The position numbers and the translations under genes are program-made. A DNA stretch of 64,000 nt from HK1 sp965221725 (GTDB lineage: Bacteria > Pseudomonadota > Gammaproteobacteria > HK1): contig OZ244909.1 in the NCBI GenBank assembly GCA_965221725.1, forward strand, positions 2,232,001 through 2,296,000, given 5' to 3'. Shown piece by piece: positions 33,255 through 42,510 of this stretch (position 1 is its first letter; each line of letters opens with the position of its first letter). The notes below the pieces were generated by a model. It was not told the origin of the DNA. It saw nothing but the letters and a program-made list of their open reading frames with translations, and made no database searches.

Positions 33255-34010
33255 TTGAAGACCAAGCTGCACGACACCTGGAACGACGGCCGGGGCGCCG
33301 TCAACGGATGGCTCTCCGCCCCCAGCGCGGTCATCGCCGAAGTCACCGGCAAGGCCGGTTTCGACTCCGTGACCATCGACCTCCAGCACGGCCTGAACGA
33401 CTACCAGGCGGCGCTCGCCATGCTCCAGGCGCTGGCGGCGAGCGACTCGACCCCGATGGCGCGGGTGCCGTGGCTGGAACCGGGCATCATCATGAAGCTG
33501 CTCGACGCGGGAGCGCTCGGGATCATCTGCCCCATGGTCAACACCCGGGCCGACGCGGAGCGCCTGGTGCACTACGCCAACTATGCGCCGGTCGGCACGC
33601 GGAGCTTCGGCCCCACCCGTGCGTCGCTCGTCTACGGCGCGGACTACGTTGCGAAGGCCAACGACACCGTGATCACCCTCGCGATGGTGGAGACCGCCGA
33701 AGCGCTCGCGAACGTGGCAGCGATCGCCGCCACTCCGGGGCTCTGCGGCGTCTACATCGGCCCGGCCGACCTGGCGCTCTCCATGGGCCACGTCCCGAAG
33801 CTCGACCCGGAGGAACCGGCAGTGGTCGAGGCGGTCGGGCGGATTCTCGCCGCGTGCAAGGACGCCGGCATCCGCTGCGGCATCCACTGCCTGGCCCCGG
33901 CCTACGCGAAGCGGATGCTCGGCATGGGCTTCGATCTGGTGACCCTTGGCAGCGAGATCCGCATCTACAGCGCCGCCTGCGCGAGCGCGATCGCCGAGGC
34001 GCGGGGATGA
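33255..34010 (+). CDS. HpcH/HpaI-family class II aldolase
   Basis: A TTG start at 33255 with AGGAG eight bases upstream gives 251 residues. The pyruvate-aldolase pattern is present: catalytic His in TIDLQHGLNDY, substrate-binding Arg in MARVPW, metal-binding Glu in MVETAEAL and Asp in GPADLALSMG. It would cleave a 4-hydroxy-2-oxo acid to pyruvate and an aldehyde. Its stop overlaps the ATG of the Ldh2-family dehydrogenase (ATGA), so the two form an operon that could link aldol cleavage or synthesis with 2-oxo/2-hydroxy acid reduction. Confidence 0.9.
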   Translation: MKTKLHDTWNDGRGAVNGWLSAPSAVIAEVTGKAGFDSVTIDLQHGLNDYQAALAMLQALAASDSTPMARVPWLEPGIIMKLLDAGALGIICPMVNTRADAERLVHYANYAPVGTRSFGPTRASLVYGADYVAKANDTVITLAMVETAEALANVAAIAATPGLCGVYIGPADLALSMGHVPKLDPEEPAVVEAVGRILAACKDAGIRCGIHCLAPAYAKRMLGMGFDLVTLGSEIRIYSAACASAIAEARG

Positions 34011-35167
34011 GCGGCGGGGGCGCGGAAACGGGAGCAAGCGCCGCGGTCCGCCGCGCGGGCGGGCAGGTCCGGGTCGACGCGCCGGCGATGGAACGACTCG
34101 TCGGCGCGATCTTCGGGCACGCCGGCTGTGACGCCGAAGAAGCCCGGCGCATCGCGTGGCGGCTCACCGGCGCCAACCTGCGCGGGCACGATTCGCACGG
34201 TGTGCTCCGCACCCGCCGCTACCTGGAGTGGATGGAAGCCGGCAAGGTCCGGCCGGGTCAGCGCATCACGGTGGAGCGGGAGACCGAGGCGATCGCCATC
34301 ATCGACGGCGGCTACGGCTTCGGGCAGACGGTCGGCGAGCAGACGGTGGACCTGGGGGTGGAGAAGGCGCGCCGGCACGGGGTAGCGGTCACCGCGCTGA
34401 AGAACGCCGGGCACCTCGGGCGCATCGGGGACTGGGCGGAGCGGGCGGCGGAGGCGAACTGCGCGTCCATCCACATGGTGAACGTGCGCGGGAGCCTGAT
34501 CGTCGCACCCTTCGGCGCGATCGAGCGCCGCGGCAGCACCTCGCCGTTCTGCGCCGGGGTGCCACGCCCCGGAAAGCCACCGATCATCCATGACTTCGCC
34601 ACCTCGGTGGTGGCGGAAGGCAAGGCCATGGTCGCCCTGCACGGCGGCAAGCCCCTGCCCGAGGACGCTCTGGTGGACGCGGACGGCCGCTACACCTCGG
34701 ACCCCCGCCCCCTCTACGGCGAAACCCCGGAGGGGCGCACCCCCGACCCGCACGCGGGCCCCGGCGCCCTGGCCGCGTTCGGCCTCCACAAGGGGTCCGG
34801 ACTCAACTTCTTCATGGAGATGTTCGGCGGTGCCCTGACCGGCTCCGGCACCGCCGCCGCCCTCGGAGATACGGGCAAGCGCCGGTTCTGCAACGGAATG
34901 TTCTCGATCTACATGCAGGTCGGCGCATTCCACTCCGACGACTGGTTCACGCGCGAAGTGAGTGCTTACGTTGATTACTGGAAGGCCGCCCGCCCGGCGC
35001 ACCCGGGTGAGCAAGTGCTGGTGCCCGGCGAGAAGGAGCGCATGACGCTGGCCGAACGCACCGAGAACGGCCTGCCACTCTCCGAAGGGGCGTGGGAGGA
35101 CATCCTGAAGGCGGCGCGAAAGGTGGGGATGAGCGACGGCGAGGTCGAGACGGCGCTGGTCGGGTAG
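34007..35167 (+). CDS. Ldh2/malate-type NAD(P)-dependent 2-hydroxyacid dehydrogenase
   Basis: This 386-residue protein has the Ldh_2 fold: LRGHDSHGVLRTRRYLEWM near residue 60 includes the catalytic His region, then INVRG-like MVNVRGSLIVAPFG, HDFATSVVAEGK, and the C-terminal HKGSGLNFFMEMFGG. It reduces or oxidises malate, lactate, ureidoglycolate or similar acids; substrate unknown. It overlaps the aldolase gene by four bases. A Gly/Ala-rich N-terminal extension of about 20 residues is unusual. Confidence 0.9.
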   Translation: MSGGGAETGASAAVRRAGGQVRVDAPAMERLVGAIFGHAGCDAEEARRIAWRLTGANLRGHDSHGVLRTRRYLEWMEAGKVRPGQRITVERETEAIAIIDGGYGFGQTVGEQTVDLGVEKARRHGVAVTALKNAGHLGRIGDWAERAAEANCASIHMVNVRGSLIVAPFGAIERRGSTSPFCAGVPRPGKPPIIHDFATSVVAEGKAMVALHGGKPLPEDALVDADGRYTSDPRPLYGETPEGRTPDPHAGPGALAAFGLHKGSGLNFFMEMFGGALTGSGTAAALGDTGKRRFCNGMFSIYMQVGAFHSDDWFTREVSAYVDYWKAARPAHPGEQVLVPGEKERMTLAERTENGLPLSEGAWEDILKAARKVGMSDGEVETALVG

Positions 35168-35597
35168 CCCGGAAATGTCACCGATGGGCGAAGCGAGGGT
35201 GCGGAGATGGCTGCTCTCGCAAGGCGAACGCGGGTCAGGGCGCGCAGGCGTACCCGTAGGCACGTCGAGCGCCTTGGCCGCCTCCATGTCACATTCAACG
35301 CGGCGAAAACAGTCAGATCCGGGCCCGCAGCCGTGAACGGGTGAGAAAACGGGGTATATCGTTTTCACCTGCGCAGATCTTCGACCGGTATCGTCGTGGG
35401 GTGACAATATGCTGGATGTATAGGGTTTTCTGGTATCGCAGTCATCCCTTGCTCCCTTGCATCCCCGCCAAATCTGCGCTCCAACGCCCGCCGAGTGGAG
35501 GCCGGACGTGTGCGGTTTGATGACGGATTCTCCGGCATCGTTTCGGGCATCCGATCGCGCCTCGGCGGCCGCCACCCGATATCAGCGGAGCATCGCC
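35168..35597. other. Intergenic region ahead of the integrase
   Basis: These 430 bases hold dispersed-repeat copy B (35188-35248) and a second partial match to copy A (GGGCCCGCAGCCGTGAA at about 35322). A short AT-richer stretch around 35345-35430 could contain the integrase promoter. No tRNA gene or obvious attachment core was found. Confidence 0.45.
35188..35248. repeat. Dispersed intergenic repeat, copy B
   Basis: This matches 18878-18938 over about 60 bases. The lead-in CCCGGAAATGTCACCGAT is also found reverse-complemented at about 56550-56567. Confidence 0.75.
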
Positions 35598-36782
35598 ATG
35601 CCAAAGCGAAGCACCCTGCGACTCACCAAACGCACCGTCGACACCCTTGCGGTGGAGACGAAGGATACCCTGTTCTGGGACCGGGACCTCGCCGGGTTCG
35701 GGGTGCGGGTCCACGCGACCGGGCGGAAGTGCTATGTGGTGCAATCCAGAGGCCCGGCGGGGCTGAAGCGGGTGACGCTGGGGCGCCACGGGGTCCTGGC
35801 GACCGAGGCGGCGCGGAAACAGGCAGCCGTCGTCATCGACCGCCTCAAGCGGGGCGAGGCCCCGACGCCTGCGCTGGCCGTACCTCCGCTGACCGTGGCG
35901 GCGTTGGCCGAGCGCTTCCTGCGCGTGCATGTGAAGACGCACTGCAAGCCGAACACCGCGAGGACGTACCAGGGCCACCTCGACTGCCACATCCTGCCCG
36001 TGCTCGGTGCAATGGCGCTGGGTAGCGTCGGACGCGCCGAGGTCGCGGCGCTGCATCACCGGCTGCGCGATACGCCCGCCACCGCCAATGCGGTCGTCCG
36101 GACCCTCTCGGCGATGCTCCACTTGGCCGAAGCATGGGAACTTGTGCCTCCCGGCCGCAATCCCTGCCGGGCGGTCCGGCACTACAAGCAACATCCTCGG
36201 GAGCGCTTCCTGACGGTGGAGGAATATCGGCGCCTCGGCCGAGTCCTGACCGAAGCGGCGCGCGATGGTTCGGTCTGGCCCCCGGCCATCGCTGCCCTGC
36301 GGCTGCTGGTGCTGACCGGATGCCGCCATGCAGAAATCACCGCATTGCGCTGGGACGATGTGGACCGCACCGCGGGCGAGCTCCGGCTGCGCGATGCGAA
36401 GACGGGGCCGCGCCGGGTGCCGCTCACCGCGCCGGTGGCGGCGGTGCTCGCCGGCATTCGGCGCGCCCCCGACACTCCGTGGGTGATTGCCGGGCCGAAG
36501 CCGGGGACTCACTTGTCGAGTCTCAGCTACCACTGGCATCGCATCCGGGAGAGGGCCGGGCTCGACGATGTGCGCATTCATGACCTGCGCCACTCCTACG
36601 CATCGAGGGCGCTCGCCCTCGGCGAGGGCCTGCCCACCATCGGCACGCTGCTCGGCCACCGCAAGATAGCGACCACCGCCCGCTATGCCCACCTGATGCG
36701 CGACGCGGAGAAGGGCGCGGCGACCCGCGTGGGCGAGAGCATCGGCGCCCACCTCGCACCGCAAGTCGCCGCGGCCGCCTGA
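35598..36782 (+). CDS. Tyrosine recombinase/integrase (DUF4102 type)
   Basis: The ATG at 35598 gives 394 residues. The N-terminal DUF4102 arm-binding domain is LTKRTVDTLAVETKD...FWDRDLAGFGVRV. The catalytic domain has Arg in LTGCRHAEI, His-x-x-Arg in IHDLRHSYAS, His in LLGHRKIATTARYAHL and the nucleophile Tyr in the same segment. It integrates and excises a genomic island. The conjugation genes 8-17 kb downstream are the natural cargo. A second integrase follows after three bases. Confidence 0.93.
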   Translation: MPKRSTLRLTKRTVDTLAVETKDTLFWDRDLAGFGVRVHATGRKCYVVQSRGPAGLKRVTLGRHGVLATEAARKQAAVVIDRLKRGEAPTPALAVPPLTVAALAERFLRVHVKTHCKPNTARTYQGHLDCHILPVLGAMALGSVGRAEVAALHHRLRDTPATANAVVRTLSAMLHLAEAWELVPPGRNPCRAVRHYKQHPRERFLTVEEYRRLGRVLTEAARDGSVWPPAIAALRLLVLTGCRHAEITALRWDDVDRTAGELRLRDAKTGPRRVPLTAPVAAVLAGIRRAPDTPWVIAGPKPGTHLSSLSYHWHRIRERAGLDDVRIHDLRHSYASRALALGEGLPTIGTLLGHRKIATTARYAHLMRDAEKGAATRVGESIGAHLAPQVAAAA

Positions 36783-36785
36783 CGC

Positions 36786-37965
36786 ATGGCGACCCTCGGC
36801 CCGCGCACCCTCTCGAGCCGCACCGTCGAGCGCTTGAGGGTTGAGAAGGACATCGTCTTCTGGGACCGCGCCCTCACCGGGTTCGGCGTGCGGGTCTACC
36901 CGACGGGCGGCAAGGTCTACGTCGCCCAGGCCCGGGGACCCAAGAGACCGAAACGGGTCACGGTCGGCCGCCACGGGGTGCTCACCGCCGAGCAGGCCCG
37001 CCAACGCGCGGCGCGCCTCATCGCCCGGGTGAAGGCGGGTGAACCCCCAACCCCCGAACCACTCACCGCACCACGCACAACAGGACCGACCGTCCGCACT
37101 CTCGCCAAGCGCTTCCTCACCGACTACGCCGCCGTGCGCTACAAGCCGGGCACGCTCGCCTGGACCCGCACCGCCATCCACCGCCACATCGTGCCGGCCC
37201 TCGGCCCCCGCCCCCTGACGGCCGTCGAGCACGCCGAGATCCTTAGCTCTCCACCACCGCCTGCACGCCACCCCCGCCACCGCCAATACCGTGGTGCGCA
37301 CCCTCGCCCTGATGTACCGCCTCGCCGCCGACTGGGGCCTCGTCCCCGAGGGTTGCAACCCCTGCCGCGCCGTCGCGAAATACCCGTCCCGGAAACGCGA
37401 GCGGTTCCTCACCGACGCCGAGTTCACCCGCCTCGGCCAGATCCTCGACCAGACCGAGACCGAGGGCCGCACCTCCCCCTCGACCATCGCCGCGATACGC
37501 TTGCTCATGCTGACCGGCTGCCGGAAGTCGGAAATCCTCACGCTGCGCTGGGACCACGTAGCGCTCGACGCACAGGAGCTCCGCCTCCCCGACTCGAAGA
37601 CCGGCCCTCGGGTGATTGCGCTCCCGCCCATGGCCGCAGCGCTCCTCGCCCGCCTTCCCCGCACGCCCGACAGTCCGTGGGTCCTCCCCGGCCGCCGGCC
37701 CGGCACGCCTCTTCACGACCTCGCCGACGCCTGGGCGGATATCCGCACCCGCGCCGGCCTCGACGATGTACGCATCCACGACCTCCGCCACTCCTTCGCC
37801 TCCCGCGCCCTCGCCCTCGGCGAGAGCCTGCCGATGATTGGGAAGCTGCTCGGTCACAGCCAAATCGAAACCACCGCCCGGTACGCCCATCTCGCCCGAG
37901 ACTCGGTGCACGAGTCCGCCGCCCGGATTGCGGAAAGCATCGTAGCCGATTTCCTGCACGACTAA
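36786..37965 (+). pseudogene. Second DUF4102 tyrosine integrase, frameshifted
   Basis: From the ATG at 36786 the N-terminal half parallels the first integrase (ERLRVEKDIVFWDRALTGFG). Near 37245 one extra A (CCTTAGCTCTCC) shifts the frame. The rest continues in the next frame from HHRLHATPATANTVVRTLAL to IVADFLHD, with catalytic LTGCRKSEI, IHDLRHSFAS and LLGHSQIETTARYAHL intact. Removing the A would restore about 392 residues. As read it cannot make a full recombinase. Confidence 0.85.
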
Positions 37966-38081
37966 TCACGTGTACCATACCTGCGCTCTGATTCCGCTTA
38001 GCCTTGGTGCTTCCCGATGTCTTTAGAGGCGAGGATTGGTAGCGATTACCCTGTCTGTTGCGACTGGAGCATGGTGAACCA

Positions 38082-38461
38082 ATGACAAGGCAGGAATTCA
38101 TCCGCGCAGCAAATCTCGCACTTCCATCGGGTTATGAGTTCGACAATCCAGGAGGAGGAACGTCGCGGATACTCAGCATTGACGCGCATTCCGTTGTGTA
38201 TCGTAGGGGCAACTCCAGAATCCGTGTACAGTTTACAGATCTGTATTCGGCCTACGAGAAATTCAAGGGTCGACAAGTGTCTTCAACAGATCTTAGACGG
38301 TTCTCTCCGGCTGTTTTCGATTCCAATGCCCGACCTGCGGGTCACTCATGCATTGTACATTTCTGTATCATCTCCTTCACAGATTGAGCTTGACAACCAG
38401 ATCCTTGGAGGGGCGTGGTGTTCGTGGTGATCCGTTTTCTATTTCGATAAGAAATACATGA
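38082..38461 (+). pseudogene. Hypothetical protein gene with single-base deletion
   Basis: The ATG at 38082 gives MTRQEFIRAANLALPSGYEF and, later, DLRRFSPAVFDSNARPAGHS. The frame then diverges into a short tail ending at 38387. In the next frame the sequence continues as TFLYHLLHRL and GRGVRGDPFSISI to a stop at 38461. Adding one base near 38351 (TGCATTGT to TGCAATTGT) would join the parts into about 126 residues. The AGHSC...GRGVRGDPFS pattern is a conserved end I associate with small defence-neighbourhood hypotheticals. The gene is AT-rich like the adjacent RM genes. Confidence 0.55.
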
Positions 38462-38864
38462 TAACTGGATGTAATTTTATAAGGTAAATTTTATTAATTT
38501 AATAAATGAAACTAGCACAAATACCGATTGCGGAAATTAGGGAAGTGATATACTGCAGTGCAACTTAGGATACCCGGAAGCCGAGCGTCGCCCTATGCAC
38601 CGACTAGAATGCGGTTTGCAAGTTGTGGGTGGTGCTGCGAGATTGCGCTGGGATATCCCTTGGTCATTGCATCCGAGTTTGGGAGGGATTAGGGAAATTT
38701 GTCGCGCCATGAGAGAGAATCGTCGCCATTCGGTGTAGACAGAGTCCGTTCAGAGCATTCCAGCGACACTCTGCCGTGGCCGACTGTCATTCTCGGCAGA
38801 ATCATAGTCACTGTTTTGTTAAGGATACTGCACTAGTGTGCTGCCTCATAAATAGGTTTAATTT
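38462..38864. other. AT-rich intergenic region with small ORF
   Basis: This is low-GC sequence between the hypothetical gene and the IS1595 copy. One 47-codon frame at 38595-38738 on the plus strand (MHRLECGLQVVGGAARLRWD onward) has plausible coding character but no recognised relative. Otherwise no feature was seen. Confidence 0.35.
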
Positions 38865-39905
38865 ATTACCTGATTACCCTCGAATCTAAGCGGCACTTGG
38901 TGTAGAATATGGCCATGTAACTTGATGATGAAAAAGGATCTCTCCATGGCCCGCAATCCGATTCAGTTCCAAAGGGGCATCAGCCTCAACGAGTTTCTCT
39001 CCCTCTACGGCACCGAACCGCAGTGCTTCGATGCCCTGTACCGCTGGCGCTGGCCCAATGGCTTCGTGTGCCCGCACTGCGGCCACGACCGAGGGTGCCA
39101 ATTGACTACCCACAAGCTCCAACCATGCTATCGCTGCCACCGCCAGACTTCCATCACCGCCGGCACCATCTTCGATTCCACCAAGCTGCCCCTGACGGTG
39201 TGGTTCCAGGGGATCGACTTCATGACCCAGGGCAAGAAGGGGGGCTCGGCGATGACGTTGCACCGCCAGCTCGGTATCTCCTACAACGCCGCTCAGGCAG
39301 CATGCGCCACAAGCTCATGCAGGTGATGATGGAGCGCGACCGTGCGCACCCGCTCGGCGGCCTCGTCGAACTCGACGACGCCTATCTCGGGGGCGAACGC
39401 AGCGGCGGCAAGCGCGGGCGTGGCGCGCCAGGCAAGACCCCGTTCGTCGCCGCCGTCGAGACCAACGATGAGGGCCACCCGCGGCGGGTCAAGCTCACCG
39501 TGGTCAAGGGATTCCGGCGCACCGACATCGCCGCTTGGGCGCAGCAGCATCTGGGGGCCGGCACGCGGGTGGTCTGCGATGGGCTGGCCTGCTTCGGAGG
39601 CGTCACCGCTGCGGGCTGCGTGCACCAGCCTATCGTGACCGGCGGCGGGAAGGCCGCCGTCGAGCGCCCCGAGTTCCGATGGGTCAACACGATTCTCGGC
39701 AACGTCAAAACAGCCCTGCGCGGCACCTACCAAGCGACTCGCCCCAAGTATGCCCAGCGCTATCTCGCAGAGTTCGAGTACCGGTTCAATCGGCGCTTCG
39801 ACCTGCCCAGCATCATCCCGCGGCTTGTCCATGCGGCCCTCAAGACCCCGCCGATGCCGGAACGGCTCCTTAAGTTACGCTTGGCTTGAGTGGTAATCAG
39901 GTAAA
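38865..39905 (+). mobile_element. IS1595-family insertion sequence
   Basis: The element is bounded by inverted ACCTGATTACC (38868-38878) and GGTAATCAGGT (39892-39902), which fit its terminal repeats. It contains one transposase gene, frameshifted. It has inserted between the 38-kb hypothetical gene and the methyltransferase gene and is GC-rich compared with its surroundings. Confidence 0.75.
38946..39889 (+). pseudogene. IS1595-family transposase, frameshifted
   Basis: The N-terminus has the zinc-ribbon typical of the family (FVCPHCGHDRG...CYRCHRQTS). Around 39290 the frame breaks after SYNAA; the other frame continues HKLMQVMMERDRAH and GLVELDDAYLGGERSGGKR, containing the DDE-type Asp and the ISXO2 signature, then AEFEYRFNRRFDLP and a normal end. 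One indel would restore a transposase of about 315 residues. As read it is inactive. Confidence 0.85.
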
Positions 39906-39907
39906 CC

Positions 39908-41146
39908 TTAGCCAGGCCATCGAGCCGAAACATCAAATTCAAATAGCTCCTTTTTCGAATTCCTTTTCCGAATCGCAGTGCATCTGATTTCTTCAAAGCC
40001 AACGCCTTCAAACATCGCCGCGTAAAGTCGCTCCACCGATAACAATACACCATAGAATGTCGAATTTCCTACGATGTAATGTACCTTGGTACCTTTCTTG
40101 ACCATGGAGGTCAACGAGCTGACGTGCTCCCAGATATCATTAAAATATTTGGCAACATATTTCGCAAGTATTTCTCCATTTTTGTTGTTGTTATGTGCAA
40201 TTCTATTTAAAGTCGAATCGAGAATCGGATGTGTGAACGATTCCTTCGGGGGTTCCCAATTTACAAGCCTGCTGGTCGCAACTCCCCACGTGCCTCCGAT
40301 CGCCAGCCAGTCCAATTCGCCTGCATCGCGCCCGTTATCGAGGAACTCGAGCCAATACATATAAGGACGAAGCTCTCGGATGTACGACATCCGGTTGGCA
40401 TATGGTGGTGATGTAATTATCAGATCGAAATGACCATCCACTACCTGCGATAGCCCTCTGGCATCTCCGAGCAGTACTTGACCCGTCCCACTCGGATTAT
40501 CCTTCGCGCCGCTCAGTACGAATTGCAAATCCTCCTTAAACACCCGCTCCATGTCCGCACAAAACCTCAAGCTCAATTGAGCATCATCCTTGAAGGACAT
40601 AGATTGATGATTGAACGCCGCATTCGACAGACGGATCAACGTCCTGCAGAAAGCGACCATCAAAAGATCTCTCTCGTGCGATTCTTCCTCACTTTTAGCT
40701 TTAATACCTGATTTCAGTTTGCGCAGAAAAGCCAGTGCCTCTATAGACCACCAGCGATCGATGTTGTGAATAGGCGGTGTTTCGATCGGATCAACGTCGC
40801 TACGCCTCACCGCGTCAATCACATGTGCACACACGACGGCAGTTGATGCGATCGTAGCATTAGAATAATGTGCAGTTTTTACTCTGCCAAGCCACACTAG
40901 GAAAGGATTGATCTCTGTTGTAACACCTTCGTGTCCGTGGTAGGCAGCACTCAGGACCGTTGTTGCCGTTCCGCAAAACGGATCCAGAACACGCTGTGGT
41001 CGGTCGCACACGGCTATCAGTTCTTCCACTATTTTGACCGAATACGCCGGCGTCAGCCGTAGCCAACCATGTCGGCCGGTGTTCGCGTTGAACTTGTGTG
41101 TATAGTCCGCCCGTTGTTGCAGTGTTTCTCTGGCAGTGGCGTTCAC
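39908..41146 (-). CDS. Type II DNA methyltransferase (N4-cytosine/N6-adenine)
   Basis: This 412-residue protein has the AdoMet-binding motif DPFCGTATTVLSA near residue 55 and the catalytic motif TSPPYANRMSY near 245, diagnostic of exocyclic-amino DNA methyltransferases. It protects host DNA from the restriction enzyme encoded immediately upstream: the ATG overlaps the endonuclease stop by four bases. Recognition sequence unknown. Codon use and base composition are much more AT-rich than the flanks, indicating recent transfer. Confidence 0.88.
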   Translation of the reverse strand: MNATARETLQQRADYTHKFNANTGRHGWLRLTPAYSVKIVEELIAVCDRPQRVLDPFCGTATTVLSAAYHGHEGVTTEINPFLVWLGRVKTAHYSNATIASTAVVCAHVIDAVRRSDVDPIETPPIHNIDRWWSIEALAFLRKLKSGIKAKSEEESHERDLLMVAFCRTLIRLSNAAFNHQSMSFKDDAQLSLRFCADMERVFKEDLQFVLSGAKDNPSGTGQVLLGDARGLSQVVDGHFDLIITSPPYANRMSYIRELRPYMYWLEFLDNGRDAGELDWLAIGGTWGVATSRLVNWEPPKESFTHPILDSTLNRIAHNNNKNGEILAKYVAKYFNDIWEHVSSLTSMVKKGTKVHYIVGNSTFYGVLLSVERLYAAMFEGVGFEEIRCTAIRKRNSKKELFEFDVSARWPG

Positions 41147-41988
41147 GTTGACTCCGGTGCGAGCAGGGATTGAAGAACAATATCAATCTTCCTTCGAAGG
41201 ATTAAACTATTCCGTTCGAAGAATGCAGCGAGATCGTACCCGATGATCTCTCGCATAAAATCATAGGTTGAGATCAACGGATCTGTGGTACCGAGAACAC
41301 CAGTTACAACTGACCATTTTTCGGCGCGATAACGCATCAAGACATCGCCATCTATCTGTCCGGACAGAATAACGGCACAAGGAAAATAACCTTTTGTATA
41401 AGCCGTGGCGGCGTTAGCGATGTCGGCATTCTGCCGCTTCGAATCTTTGCTCTTGTATCCTTGACGAACTTCAAAAACGGCACCCGATAAGCTCCGAAAC
41501 ACCTTGTCATCGACATCCAGCATTTTCGCGGATTCATTCATCCATCTATGAAAACGATCCCGCTTCGCATTGTCGTTGATCTTTTCAAGTGGCACGCGCC
41601 CGTCAAGATACAGCGTCCGTTTCCGTCCATTCGGCAGCGTCACCTGATACGACCATGTGACGTCGTCCTCCGACAGATCCATGGCATCCTGGATGATCCT
41701 CCGGAACAACCTCTCGCATCCAATTCCGATCTGTCGATATACGCTTGTCATGCCACCCGCTGCCTTATGGGCTGCATACATCATCGGGTTATCCAACCCG
41801 AACCAACTGTAGAAAGCATCTCTCTGATATAACTCCTGAAATTGCTCAAGTGTCAATCCACCGCCTTTCGCGCCTTGCCCGAACTTCGGCCTGTAACTCG
41901 AACAGACTCCGATCGCGTCCAATACGATCTGGAGATAATCTTTGTCCTTGATACTCATATTTTTCGCAGCCAATTTCTGATCCGTCAA
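41143..41988 (-). CDS. Type II restriction endonuclease
   Basis: This 281-residue protein from a TTG at 41988 (ATG 41958 is the alternative) has a compact nuclease core near residues 165-185. There, FEVRQGYKSKDSKRQNADI supplies a PD-(D/E)XK-like Glu and Lys arrangement seen in several type II enzymes. Position directly before the methyltransferase with a four-base overlap supports the call. The TTG overlaps the stop of a short upstream frame (TTGA), suggesting coupling. Specificity is unknown. Confidence 0.8.
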   Translation of the reverse strand: MTDQKLAAKNMSIKDKDYLQIVLDAIGVCSSYRPKFGQGAKGGGLTLEQFQELYQRDAFYSWFGLDNPMMYAAHKAAGGMTSVYRQIGIGCERLFRRIIQDAMDLSEDDVTWSYQVTLPNGRKRTLYLDGRVPLEKINDNAKRDRFHRWMNESAKMLDVDDKVFRSLSGAVFEVRQGYKSKDSKRQNADIANAATAYTKGYFPCAVILSGQIDGDVLMRYRAEKWSVVTGVLGTTDPLISTYDFMREIIGYDLAAFFERNSLILRRKIDIVLQSLLAPEST

Positions 41989-42092
41989 GCCGAAACCGTT
42001 TCAATTAATTCGCCACCTCGATGGTCTGGTATGTCGAGCACAGGAACCCGAAATACGGGGCAGTCATCCTTATCCCTGTTTGACACGAGCAT
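41985..42092 (-). CDS. Short ORF coupled to the restriction gene
   Basis: Thirty-five codons (MLVSNRDKDDCPVFRVPVLD to IETVSA) have strong coding character, and the stop overlaps the endonuclease TTG start by two bases. An in-frame stop lies 14 codons upstream of the ATG. It may be a genuine leader peptide or the C-terminal remnant of a lost gene; I do not recognise it. Confidence 0.4.
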   Translation of the reverse strand: MLVSNRDKDDCPVFRVPVLDIPDHRGGELIETVSA

Positions 42093-42510
42093 GTCGTCAC
42101 CATCTCTTTCGCTGCAGTTCTATCGTAGCCGCCACGCGCTTGAGGACCTAACTCAATGAAGCAAGGACAGTGCGTATGGATCGAGATACACGGCAATTTC
42201 GGCATCGACCTCCGCACCAACTGGGATGTGGGTGGCGAAACAGGTGCGGATAACTCGCTCGCAACGCATCACCGAGTGATGGGCGTACTGTCGTTCGAGT
42301 GCCGCATCATCTCGGTACAAGGGGTGACTGCCCGGTCCATCTCTTCGGGGGCTTGACCACATAACGATCCAACATGACGCACTCCTTCCGCTTCGACAAA
42401 GGAATGTTACCGCCCTTCCCACGATGGAGAAACAAGGGGGAACGGGCGGATGGCTCATGCCATGAGTGAACGTCTCGCTCCCGCGCCTGCGACGCCATTA
42501 CATCCAGCCC
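42093..42510. other. Degenerate region between RM genes and repressor
   Basis: The minus-strand sequence around 42157-42330 (RQYAHHSVMRCERVIRTC onward, ending at 42153) looks like the tail of a lost gene but has no start or recognised family. Inverted CCGCCCTTCCC/GGGGAACGGGCGG near 42410-42450 could form a hairpin. Nothing else is supported. Confidence 0.35.

Noticed and set aside
35168..35597. tRNA gene as integration site next to the integrase
   Set aside because: No T-loop-type GGTTCGAATCC sequence or cloverleaf could be found; no attachment repeat is claimed.
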